Below are positions 14,780 to 23,218 of a stretch of DNA of 64,000 nucleotides, in pieces (the first letter of the stretch is position 1; each line of letters starts with the position of its first letter). Made by a program: the position numbers and the translations under genes. The notes under the pieces were generated by a model. That model did not search any database. It saw only the letters and a list, made by a program, of their open reading frames with translations, and was not told where the DNA came from. The DNA is taken from the NCBI GenBank assembly GCA_041751995.1, contig JBGSHY010000019.1, positions 40,024 through 104,023 of the forward strand. The letters run 5' to 3'. This DNA comes from JANMEX01 sp041751995. GTDB lineage: Bacteria > Pseudomonadota > Alphaproteobacteria > Rhizobiales > Rhizobiaceae.

Positions 14780-16786
14780 ATGAGTGAAGGCGACGACAGA
14801 CTCCGGCTCGGCTTTGACACAGGCGGAACCTACACGGATGCGGTGCTGTACAGCCCCGCCCGCGGGATCGTCGCGTCCGCCAAGGCGCTGACCACACGGC
14901 ATGATTTGTCGATCGGCATCTCAGGCGCGGCGCGGGCCGTGATGGAAAAAGCCAACGCCAAACCGTCCGAAATCGGGCTGGTTTCGATGTCCACCACCTT
15001 GGCGACCAATGCGCTGGTCGAAGGTCAAGGCGGGCGCGTCGCGCTGGTCGGCATCGGCTTTGAAGCCCGCGATCTGCAGCGTGACGGCTTGGCGCATGCG
15101 CTTGGCAAGGATCCGCTCATCTTGGTTGACGGCGGTCACGACGCGCACGGCGGCGCAAAAAAGCTGGATCTGGAGGCGCTGGAAAGGGAACTGTCCCACA
15201 TCAGCGACAGCATCACCGGCATCGCCATCGCCGCCCTGTTTGCCGTGCGCAACCCGACGCACGAAATCGCCGCGCGGGAACTGGCCAGAAAACTGACCGG
15301 CCTGCCGGTCACGGTATCTCATGAGCTTTCTTCCAAACTCGGCGGCCCTCGGAGGGCATTGACCACTTTGCTCAATGCGCGGCTGGTCGGTTTGATCGGG
15401 CGCTTGATCGATGCGACGCAATCCTTCCTGAAAGATGCTGGCATTACAGCGCCGCTGATGGTGGTGCGCGGCGACGGGGCGCTGGTCTCGTCGGCGTTTG
15501 CGGCGGACAGGCCGATTGAAACCATCCTTTCCGGTCCAGCTGCCAGCCTTGTCGGTGCGCGGTTTCTGACCGGGCTGGACAATGCAATCGTCTCCGATAT
15601 TGGCGGCACAACGACCGACATTGCGCTTTTGATCGATGGTCACCCGCGTCTGGATGAGGAAGGCGCTACGGTCGGCGGCTTCTCGACCATGGTCGAGGCG
15701 GTGGCGATGCGCACGCACGGGCTGGGCGGCGATTCGGAAGTGTCGGTCGAAGAGGGCGGACTGGAGCCAAAACTGATCCTCGGCCCGCGCCGCATCCTGC
15801 CTTTGGCGCTGGCAGCCGCCGCACACCCGGAAATTCTGCAAATACTTGAAAAGCAGGCGAAATCGGAAACGCTGGACCGGCTTGAAGGCCGCTTTGCGTT
15901 CCGCACCGGTCTGGCCGAACGCTTCGCCGCCGGATTGTCACCATCAGAAGCCGCGCTTTACGAGCGCTTGACCACAAGCCCGCAACCGCTGGCTGGTTTA
16001 ATTGGTGCGGCCTCGCAACTGACCTCCCTGAACCGGCTCGTGGTGCGCGGGCTGGCGATGATTTGCGGCTACACGCCAACCGATGCGCAGCATGTTGCCG
16101 GACGGCAGACGACTGGCAACGCAGAGGCCGCAAGGCTTGGGGCCATCCTGTTTGCCCGCAAGCGGGACGGGCGCGGGCGGGCGATAGCCGCAACGCCGGA
16201 AGACATCGCGGCGATGACCATCGCTGCGCTGGAGCGCCGTTCGGCAGAGCTGGTGCTCGAAGCGGCTTTCGCTGAAGATGGCCTTGACGGGCCTGCAATG
16301 CTGCGCTCGCCGCTGGTGCAAAGGGCGCTCGAAAACCGCTCGGGAACCGTGCGGATTTCGCTCGGACTTGACCGCCCGGTGATCGGACTTGGGGCCTCCG
16401 CCCCACTCGTCTACCCGGCTGTCGGCAAATTGCTTTCGACAGAGGCTGTCATTCCGCATGATGCGGGCGTCGCCAATGCCGTTGGTGCGGTGGTCGGCGA
16501 AGTGCGCGTCAAGGTGACAGCCCACATCAGCCAGCCCGAGGAAGGCCGCTTCCGCGTCAGCGTCGGCGCTGAGGTCAGGGACTTCACCAACGAAGAGGCA
16601 GCGCTGGCATTCGCGGAGACGACAGCGAACGACGTTGCGCTGGCCAAAGCCGCCGAAGCGGGCGCGGCAGACGCCCATGTCGATATGGGCCGCGACATCA
16701 AGACTGCGACCATCGAAGGCCAGCGCAAATTCATCGAAGGCGTCATCTTCGCCAGCGCCCACGGTCGGCCCAGATTGGGCAATTGA
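14780..16786 (+). CDS. Hydantoinase/oxoprolinase family protein (HyuA-like)
   Basis: A 668-residue protein of the HyuA/5-oxoprolinase alpha family, ATP-dependent enzymes that open hydantoin or lactam rings or carboxylate ketones. The N-terminal Hydant_A_N domain starts with RLGFDTGGTYTDAVLYSP, an ASKHA phosphate loop, followed by STTLATNALVEGQGGRVALVG. The central domain has a second phosphate loop, SDIGGTTTDIALL. The start is ATG 14780 with GGCGGGA upstream; an upstream in-frame ATG is discarded because its sequence has no match to the family start. No HyuB-like gene lies beside it, so this is a stand-alone form. Substrate unknown. Confidence 0.85.
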   Translation: MSEGDDRLRLGFDTGGTYTDAVLYSPARGIVASAKALTTRHDLSIGISGAARAVMEKANAKPSEIGLVSMSTTLATNALVEGQGGRVALVGIGFEARDLQRDGLAHALGKDPLILVDGGHDAHGGAKKLDLEALERELSHISDSITGIAIAALFAVRNPTHEIAARELARKLTGLPVTVSHELSSKLGGPRRALTTLLNARLVGLIGRLIDATQSFLKDAGITAPLMVVRGDGALVSSAFAADRPIETILSGPAASLVGARFLTGLDNAIVSDIGGTTTDIALLIDGHPRLDEEGATVGGFSTMVEAVAMRTHGLGGDSEVSVEEGGLEPKLILGPRRILPLALAAAAHPEILQILEKQAKSETLDRLEGRFAFRTGLAERFAAGLSPSEAALYERLTTSPQPLAGLIGAASQLTSLNRLVVRGLAMICGYTPTDAQHVAGRQTTGNAEAARLGAILFARKRDGRGRAIAATPEDIAAMTIAALERRSAELVLEAAFAEDGLDGPAMLRSPLVQRALENRSGTVRISLGLDRPVIGLGASAPLVYPAVGKLLSTEAVIPHDAGVANAVGAVVGEVRVKVTAHISQPEEGRFRVSVGAEVRDFTNEEAALAFAETTANDVALAKAAEAGAADAHVDMGRDIKTATIEGQRKFIEGVIFASAHGRPRLGN

Positions 16787-16938
16787 ACTTGAAAATTGAT
16801 CTTGGCAATTAGGCTAGTTCAACCGGCTTTGGAATTGACATCCGCGCCGGATAGGCCTTTTCACTTGCAAACAATTGATGTGACCGCGCACTCCTGATTG
16901 GGTGCCGTTCCGATTGTCGGCAATTTGAGGAAAAGACC

Positions 16939-19107
16939 ATGCGCGAACGCCTGACCGTCAACGAGTTGAAGATCGACAAGGAACTTCACGACTTCATCGT
17001 CAACGAGGCGCTGCCGGGGACCGGCGTGGATGCCGGTGCTTTCTTCAAGGGCTTCTCGGCATTGGTGCATGACCTTGCACCGAAGAACCGGACGCTTCTC
17101 GCCAAGCGCGATGCGCTGCAGGAACAAATCGACGCTTGGTATCGGCAAAAGCGCGGCACCGGCTATTCAATGGAAGAATACCGCAATTTCCTGACCTCCA
17201 TCGGATACCTTCTGCCCGAAGGCCCGGCATTCAGTGTTTCGACCACCAATGTCGACCCGGAAATCGCCGTCGTCGCCGGTCCGCAGTTGGTCGTGCCGGT
17301 GATGAACGCCCGCTATGCGCTGAATGCCGCCAATGCCCGCTGGGGTTCGCTCTATGATGCGCTCTACGGCACGGACGCCATTTCCGAAGATGGCGGCGCG
17401 GAAAAGGGCAAGGGCTACAATCCGGTGCGCGGCGCGAAAGTCATCGCCTGGGCACGCAATTTCCTCAATGAGTCCGCTCCGCTGGCGGCAGGGTCTTGGG
17501 ATAATGTGTCTGGACTTTCAGTTTCAGATGGCATTCTGCATGTCACCAATGCAGCGGGCGCCACTGGCCTGAAGGACCCGGCCCAATTTGCCGGATACAC
17601 TGGCGATCCGGCCAATCCATCGTCCGTGCTGCTGGTGAAAAACGGCATGCATGCGCAGGTGATCATCGACCGGACCAATCTCATCGGCAAGGACGATCCC
17701 GCTGGCATCTGCGATGTCGTGCTGGAATCGGCGCTGACCTCGATCATGGACTGCGAGGATTCCATCGCTGCAGTGGACGCCGAAGACAAGACGCTGGTCT
17801 ACCGCAACTGGCTCGGCCTGATGAAAGGCGATTTGGTTGAGGAGGTCGCCAAGGGCGACAAAACCATCATCCGCCGCCTGAACGCCGACAAGGCCTTCAC
17901 CGCGCCGGATGGTTCGGCGGCTTCGCTCAAGGGCCGGGCGCTGATGCTGATCCGCAACGTCGGGCACCTGATGACCAATCCGGCGATACTGGACAAGGAC
18001 GGCAACGAGGTGCCGGAGGGCATTATGGATGCCATGGTCACCGGCCTGATTGCACTGCATGACGTCGGACCGAGTGGCCGCAGGGCCAACTCGGTTGAAG
18101 GTTCGATGTATGTCGTCAAGCCGAAGATGCACGGGCCGGAGGAAGTGGCGTTCGCCGCCGAAATCTTCACCCGCGTCGAAGCCATTCTCGGCATGGCGCC
18201 GAACACCATGAAAATGGGCATCATGGATGAAGAGCGCCGCACCACGGTCAACCTCAAGGAATGCATCCGCGCGGCAAGAACCCGTGTCGTGTTCATCAAC
18301 ACCGGCTTCCTCGACCGCACCGGCGATGAGATGCACACGTCAATGGAAGCCGGCCCGATGATTCGCAAGGGCGACATGAAGGCCGCGCCGTGGATCCAGG
18401 CTTATGAAGCCTGGAACGTCGACATCGGCCTTGAATGCGGCCTTGCCGGCCATGCGCAGATTGGCAAGGGCATGTGGGCGATGCCCGACCTGATGGCGGC
18501 AATGCTGGAACAGAAGATCGGCCATCCGAAGGCGGGAGCCAACACGGCATGGGTGCCTTCGCCAACCGCAGCGACGCTGCATGCCACCCACTATCACAAG
18601 GTTGATGTTCACGCCGTGCAGGAAGGCCTCAAATCCCGCAAGCGCGCCAATCTTGACGACATCCTCAACGTGCCTGTCGCCACCCGCCCGAACTGGACGC
18701 GCGAAGACATCCGCAAGGAGCTCGAGAATAACGCTCAGGGCATTCTTGGTTATGTCGTGCGCTGGGTCGATCAGGGTGTCGGCTGCTCCAAGGTGCCGGA
18801 CATCAACAATATCGGCCTGATGGAAGACCGCGCCACGCTGCGCATTTCCTCCCAGCACATCGCCAACTGGCTGCACCACAAGGTGACCACCGACGCTGAG
18901 GTGCTTGAAGTGATGAAGCGCATGGCGGCAGTGGTGGACGGGCAAAATGCGGATGATCCGCTCTATCGCCCGATGGCTCCCGACTTCACGGGCTCCATCG
19001 CCTTCGAGGCCGCCTGCGATCTGGTGTTCAAAGGCCGCGAGCAGCCGAACGGTTATACGGAGCCGGTGCTGCACTGCAGAAGGCTGGAGTTGAAGGCGTC
19101 AGGGTAA
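16939..19107 (+). CDS. glcB: Malate synthase G
   Basis: Condenses glyoxylate with acetyl-CoA to malate. At 722 residues it has the length of the G isoform (about 725), not the A isoform. Family elements include DCEDSIAAVDAEDK, GRRANSVEGSMYVVKPKMHG, MGIMDEERRTTVNLKECI, FINTGFLDRTGDEMHTSMEAG and GVGCSKVPDINN. A GAGGA ribosome site precedes ATG 16939. It is monocistronic, with 150 bases of non-coding DNA upstream and a long hairpin directly downstream. No glycolate oxidase or isocitrate lyase genes are next to it. Confidence 0.96.
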   Translation: MRERLTVNELKIDKELHDFIVNEALPGTGVDAGAFFKGFSALVHDLAPKNRTLLAKRDALQEQIDAWYRQKRGTGYSMEEYRNFLTSIGYLLPEGPAFSVSTTNVDPEIAVVAGPQLVVPVMNARYALNAANARWGSLYDALYGTDAISEDGGAEKGKGYNPVRGAKVIAWARNFLNESAPLAAGSWDNVSGLSVSDGILHVTNAAGATGLKDPAQFAGYTGDPANPSSVLLVKNGMHAQVIIDRTNLIGKDDPAGICDVVLESALTSIMDCEDSIAAVDAEDKTLVYRNWLGLMKGDLVEEVAKGDKTIIRRLNADKAFTAPDGSAASLKGRALMLIRNVGHLMTNPAILDKDGNEVPEGIMDAMVTGLIALHDVGPSGRRANSVEGSMYVVKPKMHGPEEVAFAAEIFTRVEAILGMAPNTMKMGIMDEERRTTVNLKECIRAARTRVVFINTGFLDRTGDEMHTSMEAGPMIRKGDMKAAPWIQAYEAWNVDIGLECGLAGHAQIGKGMWAMPDLMAAMLEQKIGHPKAGANTAWVPSPTAATLHATHYHKVDVHAVQEGLKSRKRANLDDILNVPVATRPNWTREDIRKELENNAQGILGYVVRWVDQGVGCSKVPDINNIGLMEDRATLRISSQHIANWLHHKVTTDAEVLEVMKRMAAVVDGQNADDPLYRPMAPDFTGSIAFEAACDLVFKGREQPNGYTEPVLHCRRLELKASG

Positions 19108-19110
19108 GGA

Positions 19111-19155
19111 AGAAAGTGAGGGTCGTCGGGCTTGTCCCGTCGACTCAGACTTTCT
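19111..19155. terminator. Long hairpin between convergent glcB and the HxlR gene
   Basis: Outer arms AGAAAGT (19111-19117) and ACTTTCT (19149-19155) enclose inner arms GTCG-T-CGGG (19122-19130) and CCCG-T-CGAC (19136-19144) around a five-base loop. The structure starts four bases after the glcB stop and lies before the end of the converging HxlR gene. It looks like a bidirectional terminator, although T-runs are short. Confidence 0.6.
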
Positions 19156-19171
19156 ACACCGAATTAATCCC

Positions 19172-19561
19172 TCACAGCGCCACTTGCGGCTCCGGCGGCA
19201 CATAAGCTGCCCTTGCCGCCCGCACGGCGTCGTGGTTGTCGCTGGCCCATTCAATCAGAGCGCCGACCGGCTTCAACATGGAGCGGCCGAGCGGGGTGAG
19301 GGCGTATTCCACCTTGGGCGGAATGGTCGGGTAAAGCGTGCGGGCGACAAGCCCGTCATATTCGAGCTGCCGCAAGGTCTGCGCCAGCATGCGCGGGGAA
19401 ATGTCGCTGATCTGTTTTTTCAGCGCGGAAAAGCGCAGCGTGCCGGATTGCAATTCCATCAGCACCAACAGCGTCCAGCGGTCGCCGAGCCGGTCGAGAA
19501 CGTCCCGGATCGGGCATTGCGGGGCAAAGTCTGCGGCGGACCTGTGCAGGGTCATTTTCAT
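19172..19561 (-). CDS. HxlR family transcriptional regulator (QorR/YtfH-like)
   Basis: Winged-helix regulator of 129 residues in the HxlR (MarR-like) family. The core is CPIRDVLDRLGDRWTLLVL, RFSALKKQISDISPRMLAQTLRQLEYDGLV and KVEYALTPLGRSM. The single N-terminal cysteine in FAPQCPIRDV is the residue that senses oxidants and quinones in YodB, HypR and QorR. The gene is divergent from a QorB-type quinone reductase, the arrangement known for such redox regulators. A 16-bp inverted repeat lies 12 bases upstream of the start. A second ATG six bases downstream (19555) has better spacing to AGGAG and may be the true start. Confidence 0.9.
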   Translation of the reverse strand: MKMTLHRSAADFAPQCPIRDVLDRLGDRWTLLVLMELQSGTLRFSALKKQISDISPRMLAQTLRQLEYDGLVARTLYPTIPPKVEYALTPLGRSMLKPVGALIEWASDNHDAVRAARAAYVPPEPQVAL

Positions 19562-19572
19562 CTCTCCTGCCG

Positions 19573-19588
19573 GTTACCTAATTGTAAC
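19573..19588. promoter_or_regulatory. Candidate HxlR/QorR operator
   Basis: GTTAC-CTAATT-GTAAC is a perfect 5-bp inverted repeat with an AT-rich six-base spacer. It lies in the divergent promoter region between the HxlR gene and qorB, 12 bases upstream of the HxlR start. Size and position suit a dimeric winged-helix repressor that controls both genes. This is assigned by symmetry and position only. Confidence 0.55.
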
Positions 19589-19686
19589 TGACTATGGATT
19601 TCATCACGTCTTGCGCGAATTTCTGACAGTATTAAATCAGAACTGACTTCAAAAGTCATACTGATTTTTCTTGAAAGGAAATTTCC

Positions 19687-20589
19687 ATGGCGCTTGCCTC
19701 AAACGAAACCATACTGGTCACCGGCGCATCCGGCAAATTCGGCCGCGCCGTCATCGGCCATTTGCTGACCACCTATGCCGTACCCGCCAAACAGATCATT
19801 GCGACCACCCGCAAGCCGGAAACGCTGGCGGACCTGTCAGCCAAAGGCATCACCGTCCGCACCGCCGACTTTGATGACGAGGCCAGTTTGGCAAAGGCGT
19901 TCACTGGCGCAACCCGCCTGCTGATCGTCTCGACTGATGCGCTCGACCGTCCGGGCCGCCGCCTGGAACAGCATTTGCGCGCGGTTGCCGCAGCCAAAGC
20001 GGCTGGCGTCAAGCACATCGCCTACACCTCGATGATGCATCCGGACGCAGACTCGCCAATCGGCTTTGCAGCCGACCATCGCGGCACGGAAGAGGCCATC
20101 AAGGCCAGCGGCATTTCGCACACCATCCTGCGCAACGCCTGGTACATGGAGAACCTTGTGATGTCGCTGCCATCGGCGCTGGCGTCAGGCCAATGGTATG
20201 TGGCGACAGGCAAAGGCACGACCGCACATGCGGCGCGCGACGATCAGGCCCGCACCGCAGCCGCGGTCCTTGCTTCCGGCACCAATGACAATGCCGTCTA
20301 CAATGTCACCGGTCCGCAAGCACTGACTTCGGATGAAACCGCTGCACTGGTTTCCGAGGCGGTCGGCAAGCCGTTGCAGGTCGTCCATGTCACGCCTGAC
20401 CAGCTTCAGGCCGGGATGATTGCCGCCGGCGTGCCCGATTTCCTTGCGCCGGTGTTCGTCTCGTTTGACGTCAATGCGCTCAAGGATCGTTCGGGCACGC
20501 TGTCAGACGCAGTTACCACGCTCTCCGGCGTCAAGCCGCAGACGCTGAAACAGTGGCTGGGCGCGAACAAGGCGCTGTTTGCCGCGTAA
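19687..20589 (+). CDS. qorB: NAD(P)H:quinone oxidoreductase-like, NmrA/QorB-type SDR
   Basis: Atypical short-chain dehydrogenase of 300 residues with the NADPH-binding ITVTGASGKFGR-type loop (seen as LVTGASGKFGRAV) near the N-terminus. It resembles E. coli QorB (YtfG) along its whole length: ITVRTADFDDEASL, HIAYTSMMHPD, HTILRNAWYMENL and YNVTGPQALT correspond to conserved QorB segments. The family reduces quinones with NADPH. A GAAAGGAA ribosome site precedes ATG 19687. Divergent from an HxlR regulator that probably represses it. Confidence 0.85.
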   Translation: MALASNETILVTGASGKFGRAVIGHLLTTYAVPAKQIIATTRKPETLADLSAKGITVRTADFDDEASLAKAFTGATRLLIVSTDALDRPGRRLEQHLRAVAAAKAAGVKHIAYTSMMHPDADSPIGFAADHRGTEEAIKASGISHTILRNAWYMENLVMSLPSALASGQWYVATGKGTTAHAARDDQARTAAAVLASGTNDNAVYNVTGPQALTSDETAALVSEAVGKPLQVVHVTPDQLQAGMIAAGVPDFLAPVFVSFDVNALKDRSGTLSDAVTTLSGVKPQTLKQWLGANKALFAA

Positions 20590-20605
20590 CCTGAGAACAC
20601 CCTCG

Positions 20606-20635
20606 TCCGCGCCTGTGTGAACCAGCAGGCGCGGA
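20606..20635. terminator. Bidirectional terminator-like hairpin between convergent genes
   Basis: Perfect 10-bp arms TCCGCGCCTG (20606-20615) and CAGGCGCGGA (20626-20635) with a ten-base loop fill the 46-base gap between qorB and the converging epimerase-family gene. The right arm abuts the stop codon of the latter. No long T-run follows, so efficiency is uncertain. Confidence 0.5.
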
Positions 20636-21634
20636 TCACCGCACCAGAAACCCGCCGCCGAGTGGGTCATCGTCCTCGACAATGAATGTCGCTTCGCCAG
20701 AATAATACGCCCGGCCCGACACCCGTGCCGTGATCGCCTGATGCGGACCGAATGCCGTGAGCGAGGCGATTTGCCCGGTGAACTGCGAGCCAGTGATGCT
20801 TTCAAAAATGCGCACTTCGCCCAAGGCAGCCTCGCCTTTGGCCGCCATCGCCGCAAGCCGGGCGGTGACGCCTGAGCCGGTCGGCGAGCGGTCCACCTCG
20901 CGGTCAGCGAACACGCAGATGTTTTTGGTCGGCGCATCCTTGCCATTGCCGCCGTCGGTCAGGATCGAGCCGTAGAGGAAAGCAAGGTCGGCAAATTCCG
21001 GATGGGAAAGCGGGACCGCCTTTTTAACGGCTTCAGTCAACGCATCGGCGGCATCGACGAAATGACGTGCCGGTGATGCGCCGAACCGGAGACCGAACTG
21101 GCGGCAATCCGCCAGCGCATAAAACGCGCCGCCATAGGAAACGTCGTAGGTGATGGCGCCGTAGCCGGGCAGATCAATCGTCAGATCGCGGGCGAACAGA
21201 AAGGCTGGGACACTCTCGAAACTGACCCGCCCGGCCTTGCCGTTTGTCACCTCCACATCGGCCACCACCATGCCGCAAGGGCATTCGATGTTGATCCGCG
21301 TGACGGGTTCTTTTGCCGCCACAAGGCCCTTGTCGACAGCGTAACGCCCGAGCGCGATGATCGCGTGGCCGCACATGGTGGAGTAGCCTTCATTGTGCAT
21401 GAACAGCACCGCCATGTCGGCGCCGGGCAGGTCCGGCTCGACGAGGAGCGCGCCATACATGTCATAATGGCCACGCGGTTCGAACATCAGGATCTTGCGC
21501 AGATGGTCGAGATGGTCGCGCACGTAGGCGCGCTTTTCAAGGATGGTGCCTTTCGGCAGCGCCGGGTAGCCGCCGGTGATGATCCTGAGCGGTTCGCCCC
21601 CGGTGTGCATGTCGGTGACTGTCAGCGTGTCCAT
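20636..21634 (-). CDS. Proline racemase family enzyme, probable trans-3-hydroxy-L-proline dehydratase
   Basis: A 332-residue protein of the proline racemase superfamily. Racemases and 4-hydroxyproline epimerases use two cysteines. Here the first is present (STMCGHAIIALG), but the second position is threonine in DRSPTGSGVTAR. A Cys/Thr pair is the signature of trans-3-hydroxy-L-proline dehydratase (as in human L3HYPDH), which makes delta1-pyrroline-2-carboxylate. Start ATG 21634 is preferred to the TTG one codon earlier. It overlaps the DUF1801 gene (ATGA) as third gene of dut-DUF1801-this gene. Other hydroxyproline catabolic genes are not nearby, so its physiological role is open. Confidence 0.82.
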   Translation of the reverse strand: MDTLTVTDMHTGGEPLRIITGGYPALPKGTILEKRAYVRDHLDHLRKILMFEPRGHYDMYGALLVEPDLPGADMAVLFMHNEGYSTMCGHAIIALGRYAVDKGLVAAKEPVTRINIECPCGMVVADVEVTNGKAGRVSFESVPAFLFARDLTIDLPGYGAITYDVSYGGAFYALADCRQFGLRFGASPARHFVDAADALTEAVKKAVPLSHPEFADLAFLYGSILTDGGNGKDAPTKNICVFADREVDRSPTGSGVTARLAAMAAKGEAALGEVRIFESITGSQFTGQIASLTAFGPHQAITARVSGRAYYSGEATFIVEDDDPLGGGFLVR

Positions 21635-22026
21635 CAAATCACCCTATTCGAATTTGCGGAAGGTTTCATCTGGGTAGCGATTTCGGCCAGACGCGCCTTG
21701 ATGATTTTGGTCACCAGCGCCTCGGGCAGCGGACTGTCGACGGTGAACTGGATCGTGCCGATCGACGTCTTGAAACCGGCAAGCTCATTTTCAAACATCG
21801 GAACAATGTTGCTGCTCATCGGATAGAGCGCGCAGTGGTTTTTTGCAGCAGCATAGGCGGCCAGCCCCTTGCCCTGTTTGAACGCTGGCATGCCATAGGA
21901 AAAACACTCTTCTGCCTGTGGCGCGAGCTGCCGGATTTGTCGGCGCAGGGTTTCAAGCGCCGCGCGTTTGTCTGCAGGAACACCGGCCAAATAGGCTTCG
22001 ATTTTCTCGAGATCCGATCCCATCAT
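21634..22026 (-). CDS. DUF1801 family protein
   Basis: A 130-residue protein of the DUF1801 (YdhG/iron-chaperone-like) fold. Typical elements are the N-terminal YLAGVPADKRAALETLRRQI, then CFSYGMPAFK and IQFTVDSPLPEALVTKIIKARLAE. Function unproven; relatives include the Bacillus frataxin-like protein Fra. It begins with two ATG codons, the first overlapping the dut stop, and its own stop overlaps the start of the hydroxyproline enzyme gene, so all three genes are translationally coupled. Confidence 0.8.
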   Translation of the reverse strand: MMGSDLEKIEAYLAGVPADKRAALETLRRQIRQLAPQAEECFSYGMPAFKQGKGLAAYAAAKNHCALYPMSSNIVPMFENELAGFKTSIGTIQFTVDSPLPEALVTKIIKARLAEIATQMKPSANSNRVI

Positions 22027-22487
22027 CCGGTTCCCGTCGAGCCAAAACCGCCAGCGCCGCGTTCCGTCGCCGACAGTTCGGAAATTTCCATGATCTCGAC
22101 CCGCGTCACCGGCGCTATGACCAGTTGGGCAATGCGCATGGCGCGGGTGATGGTGAAGGGCTCCGCACCGAGATTGGCCAAGATCACCTTCACCTCGCCG
22201 CGATAGTCCCAGTCAATGGTGCCGGGTGAATTCAGGCAGGTGATGCCGTTTTTCAGGGCAAGGCCCGAGCGCGGGCGCACCTGGCCTTCAAAGCCCTTTG
22301 GAATTTCTATGATCAGGCCGGTCGGAACCGCCGCCCGTTCGCCGGGCTGCAGCACCAAATCCGCAGTGACGGCGGCACGAAGGTCCATGCCCGCCGCGCC
22401 TGCCGTTTCGTAAGCGGGCAAGGCGATACCGTCAGCGTGGGGCAAGCAAAGGATGTGAAGCGTCGGCTGTGATTTATCAGTCGTCAT
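22023..22487 (-). CDS. dut: Deoxyuridine 5'-triphosphate nucleotidohydrolase (dUTPase)
   Basis: Hydrolyses dUTP to dUMP and pyrophosphate, keeping uracil out of DNA and feeding dTMP synthesis. The five motifs of trimeric dUTPases are present in 154 residues: AGMDLRA, RPRSGLALK, NSPGTIDWDYRGE (IDSDYRGE is usual; here W replaces S), RIAQLVI and the C-terminal RGAGGFGSTG. The start is ATG 22487; the frame is open further upstream but without family sequence. In many relatives dut sits beside coaBC; here it leads a short operon with DUF1801 and a hydroxyproline dehydratase. Confidence 0.95.
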   Translation of the reverse strand: MTTDKSQPTLHILCLPHADGIALPAYETAGAAGMDLRAAVTADLVLQPGERAAVPTGLIIEIPKGFEGQVRPRSGLALKNGITCLNSPGTIDWDYRGEVKVILANLGAEPFTITRAMRIAQLVIAPVTRVEIMEISELSATERGAGGFGSTGTG

Positions 22488-22611
22488 GCGCAACTTATGG
22501 CGTCCGCACCTGCACCCGTCAATTCCGCAAAAGATGTCGGCAAGGCCCGGTAACGGCTTTGCAACCAGTGGCGGGAGACAATGACACCGGAGTGAACCGG
22601 ATTCCTGCCCC

Positions 22612-23202
22612 ATGAACCAGCCCGGACGGCCAAGGCTTCGCCTTGTCGCAAACAATGACAAAAGGCTCGCCCGCCGCCGGCGCGGTTGGCGGTTGCCATT
22701 CGCATTGAAAAGAATGTTGGCAAGCCTCCTCATGGCCGCTGCCGTCTTTGGCGGGGCAGTGGTTTTTGAGCAGCTTGGTCCAACAGGCGTTGATCCAATC
22801 AAGCTGTCGTCAATTCCCAAAGGCGAGGGCAGCAGCCCGCTTGCGGGCCGGGACGTATCTGCACGGCCAATGCCGGTTTGCGGCTACGGCAAGCGCACCA
22901 ACTGCATCGCCGATCGTGACACATTCTGGCTGGACGGAACAAAATACCGCATCGCCAACATCGACACGCCGGAACTCAGGGGCAAGTGCAGCGCCGAGCA
23001 AACGACAGCCAAACGCGCCCGCCAGAGGCTGGCGGAGTTGATCAACGACCGGCCGGTTGAGGTACGGGTCACCGGTACGGACCCCTATGGCCGCAAGCTG
23101 GTCATCATCTCTGACGCCAACGGCGACCTTGGCGACAGATTGGTCGGCGAAGGACTGGCCGAAGTCTGGGGCGGCGATTTCATCGACTGGTGCAGCGGGT
23201 GA
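22612..23202 (+). CDS. Membrane-anchored thermonuclease (staphylococcal nuclease) family protein
   Basis: A 196-residue protein with a basic N-terminus (RRRRGW), one membrane anchor at about 35-52 and a C-terminal SNase-like domain from about residue 85. The domain has DRDTFWLDGTKYRIANIDTPE, the KRARQRLAELI helix, TDPYGRKLV and GEGLAEVW, close to the catalytic elements of staphylococcal nuclease (D, T, R and E positions). Probably an extracytoplasmic nuclease. Divergent from dut with 124 bases between. No strong ribosome site is visible, so the start is uncertain by some codons. Confidence 0.8.
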   Translation: MNQPGRPRLRLVANNDKRLARRRRGWRLPFALKRMLASLLMAAAVFGGAVVFEQLGPTGVDPIKLSSIPKGEGSSPLAGRDVSARPMPVCGYGKRTNCIADRDTFWLDGTKYRIANIDTPELRGKCSAEQTTAKRARQRLAELINDRPVEVRVTGTDPYGRKLVIISDANGDLGDRLVGEGLAEVWGGDFIDWCSG

Positions 23203-23218
23203 TTTTTCAAATGGCTGC

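Noticed and set aside
14627..14902. N-terminal extension of the class II aldolase
   Set aside because: The extension runs into the divergent HyuA-like gene and lacks homology-like sequence; ATG 14626 has a good ribosome site.
16787..16938. Sigma-70-like promoter (TTGACA near 16836) upstream of glcB
   Set aside because: No acceptable -10 element at the right distance was found; a -35 match alone is not enough.
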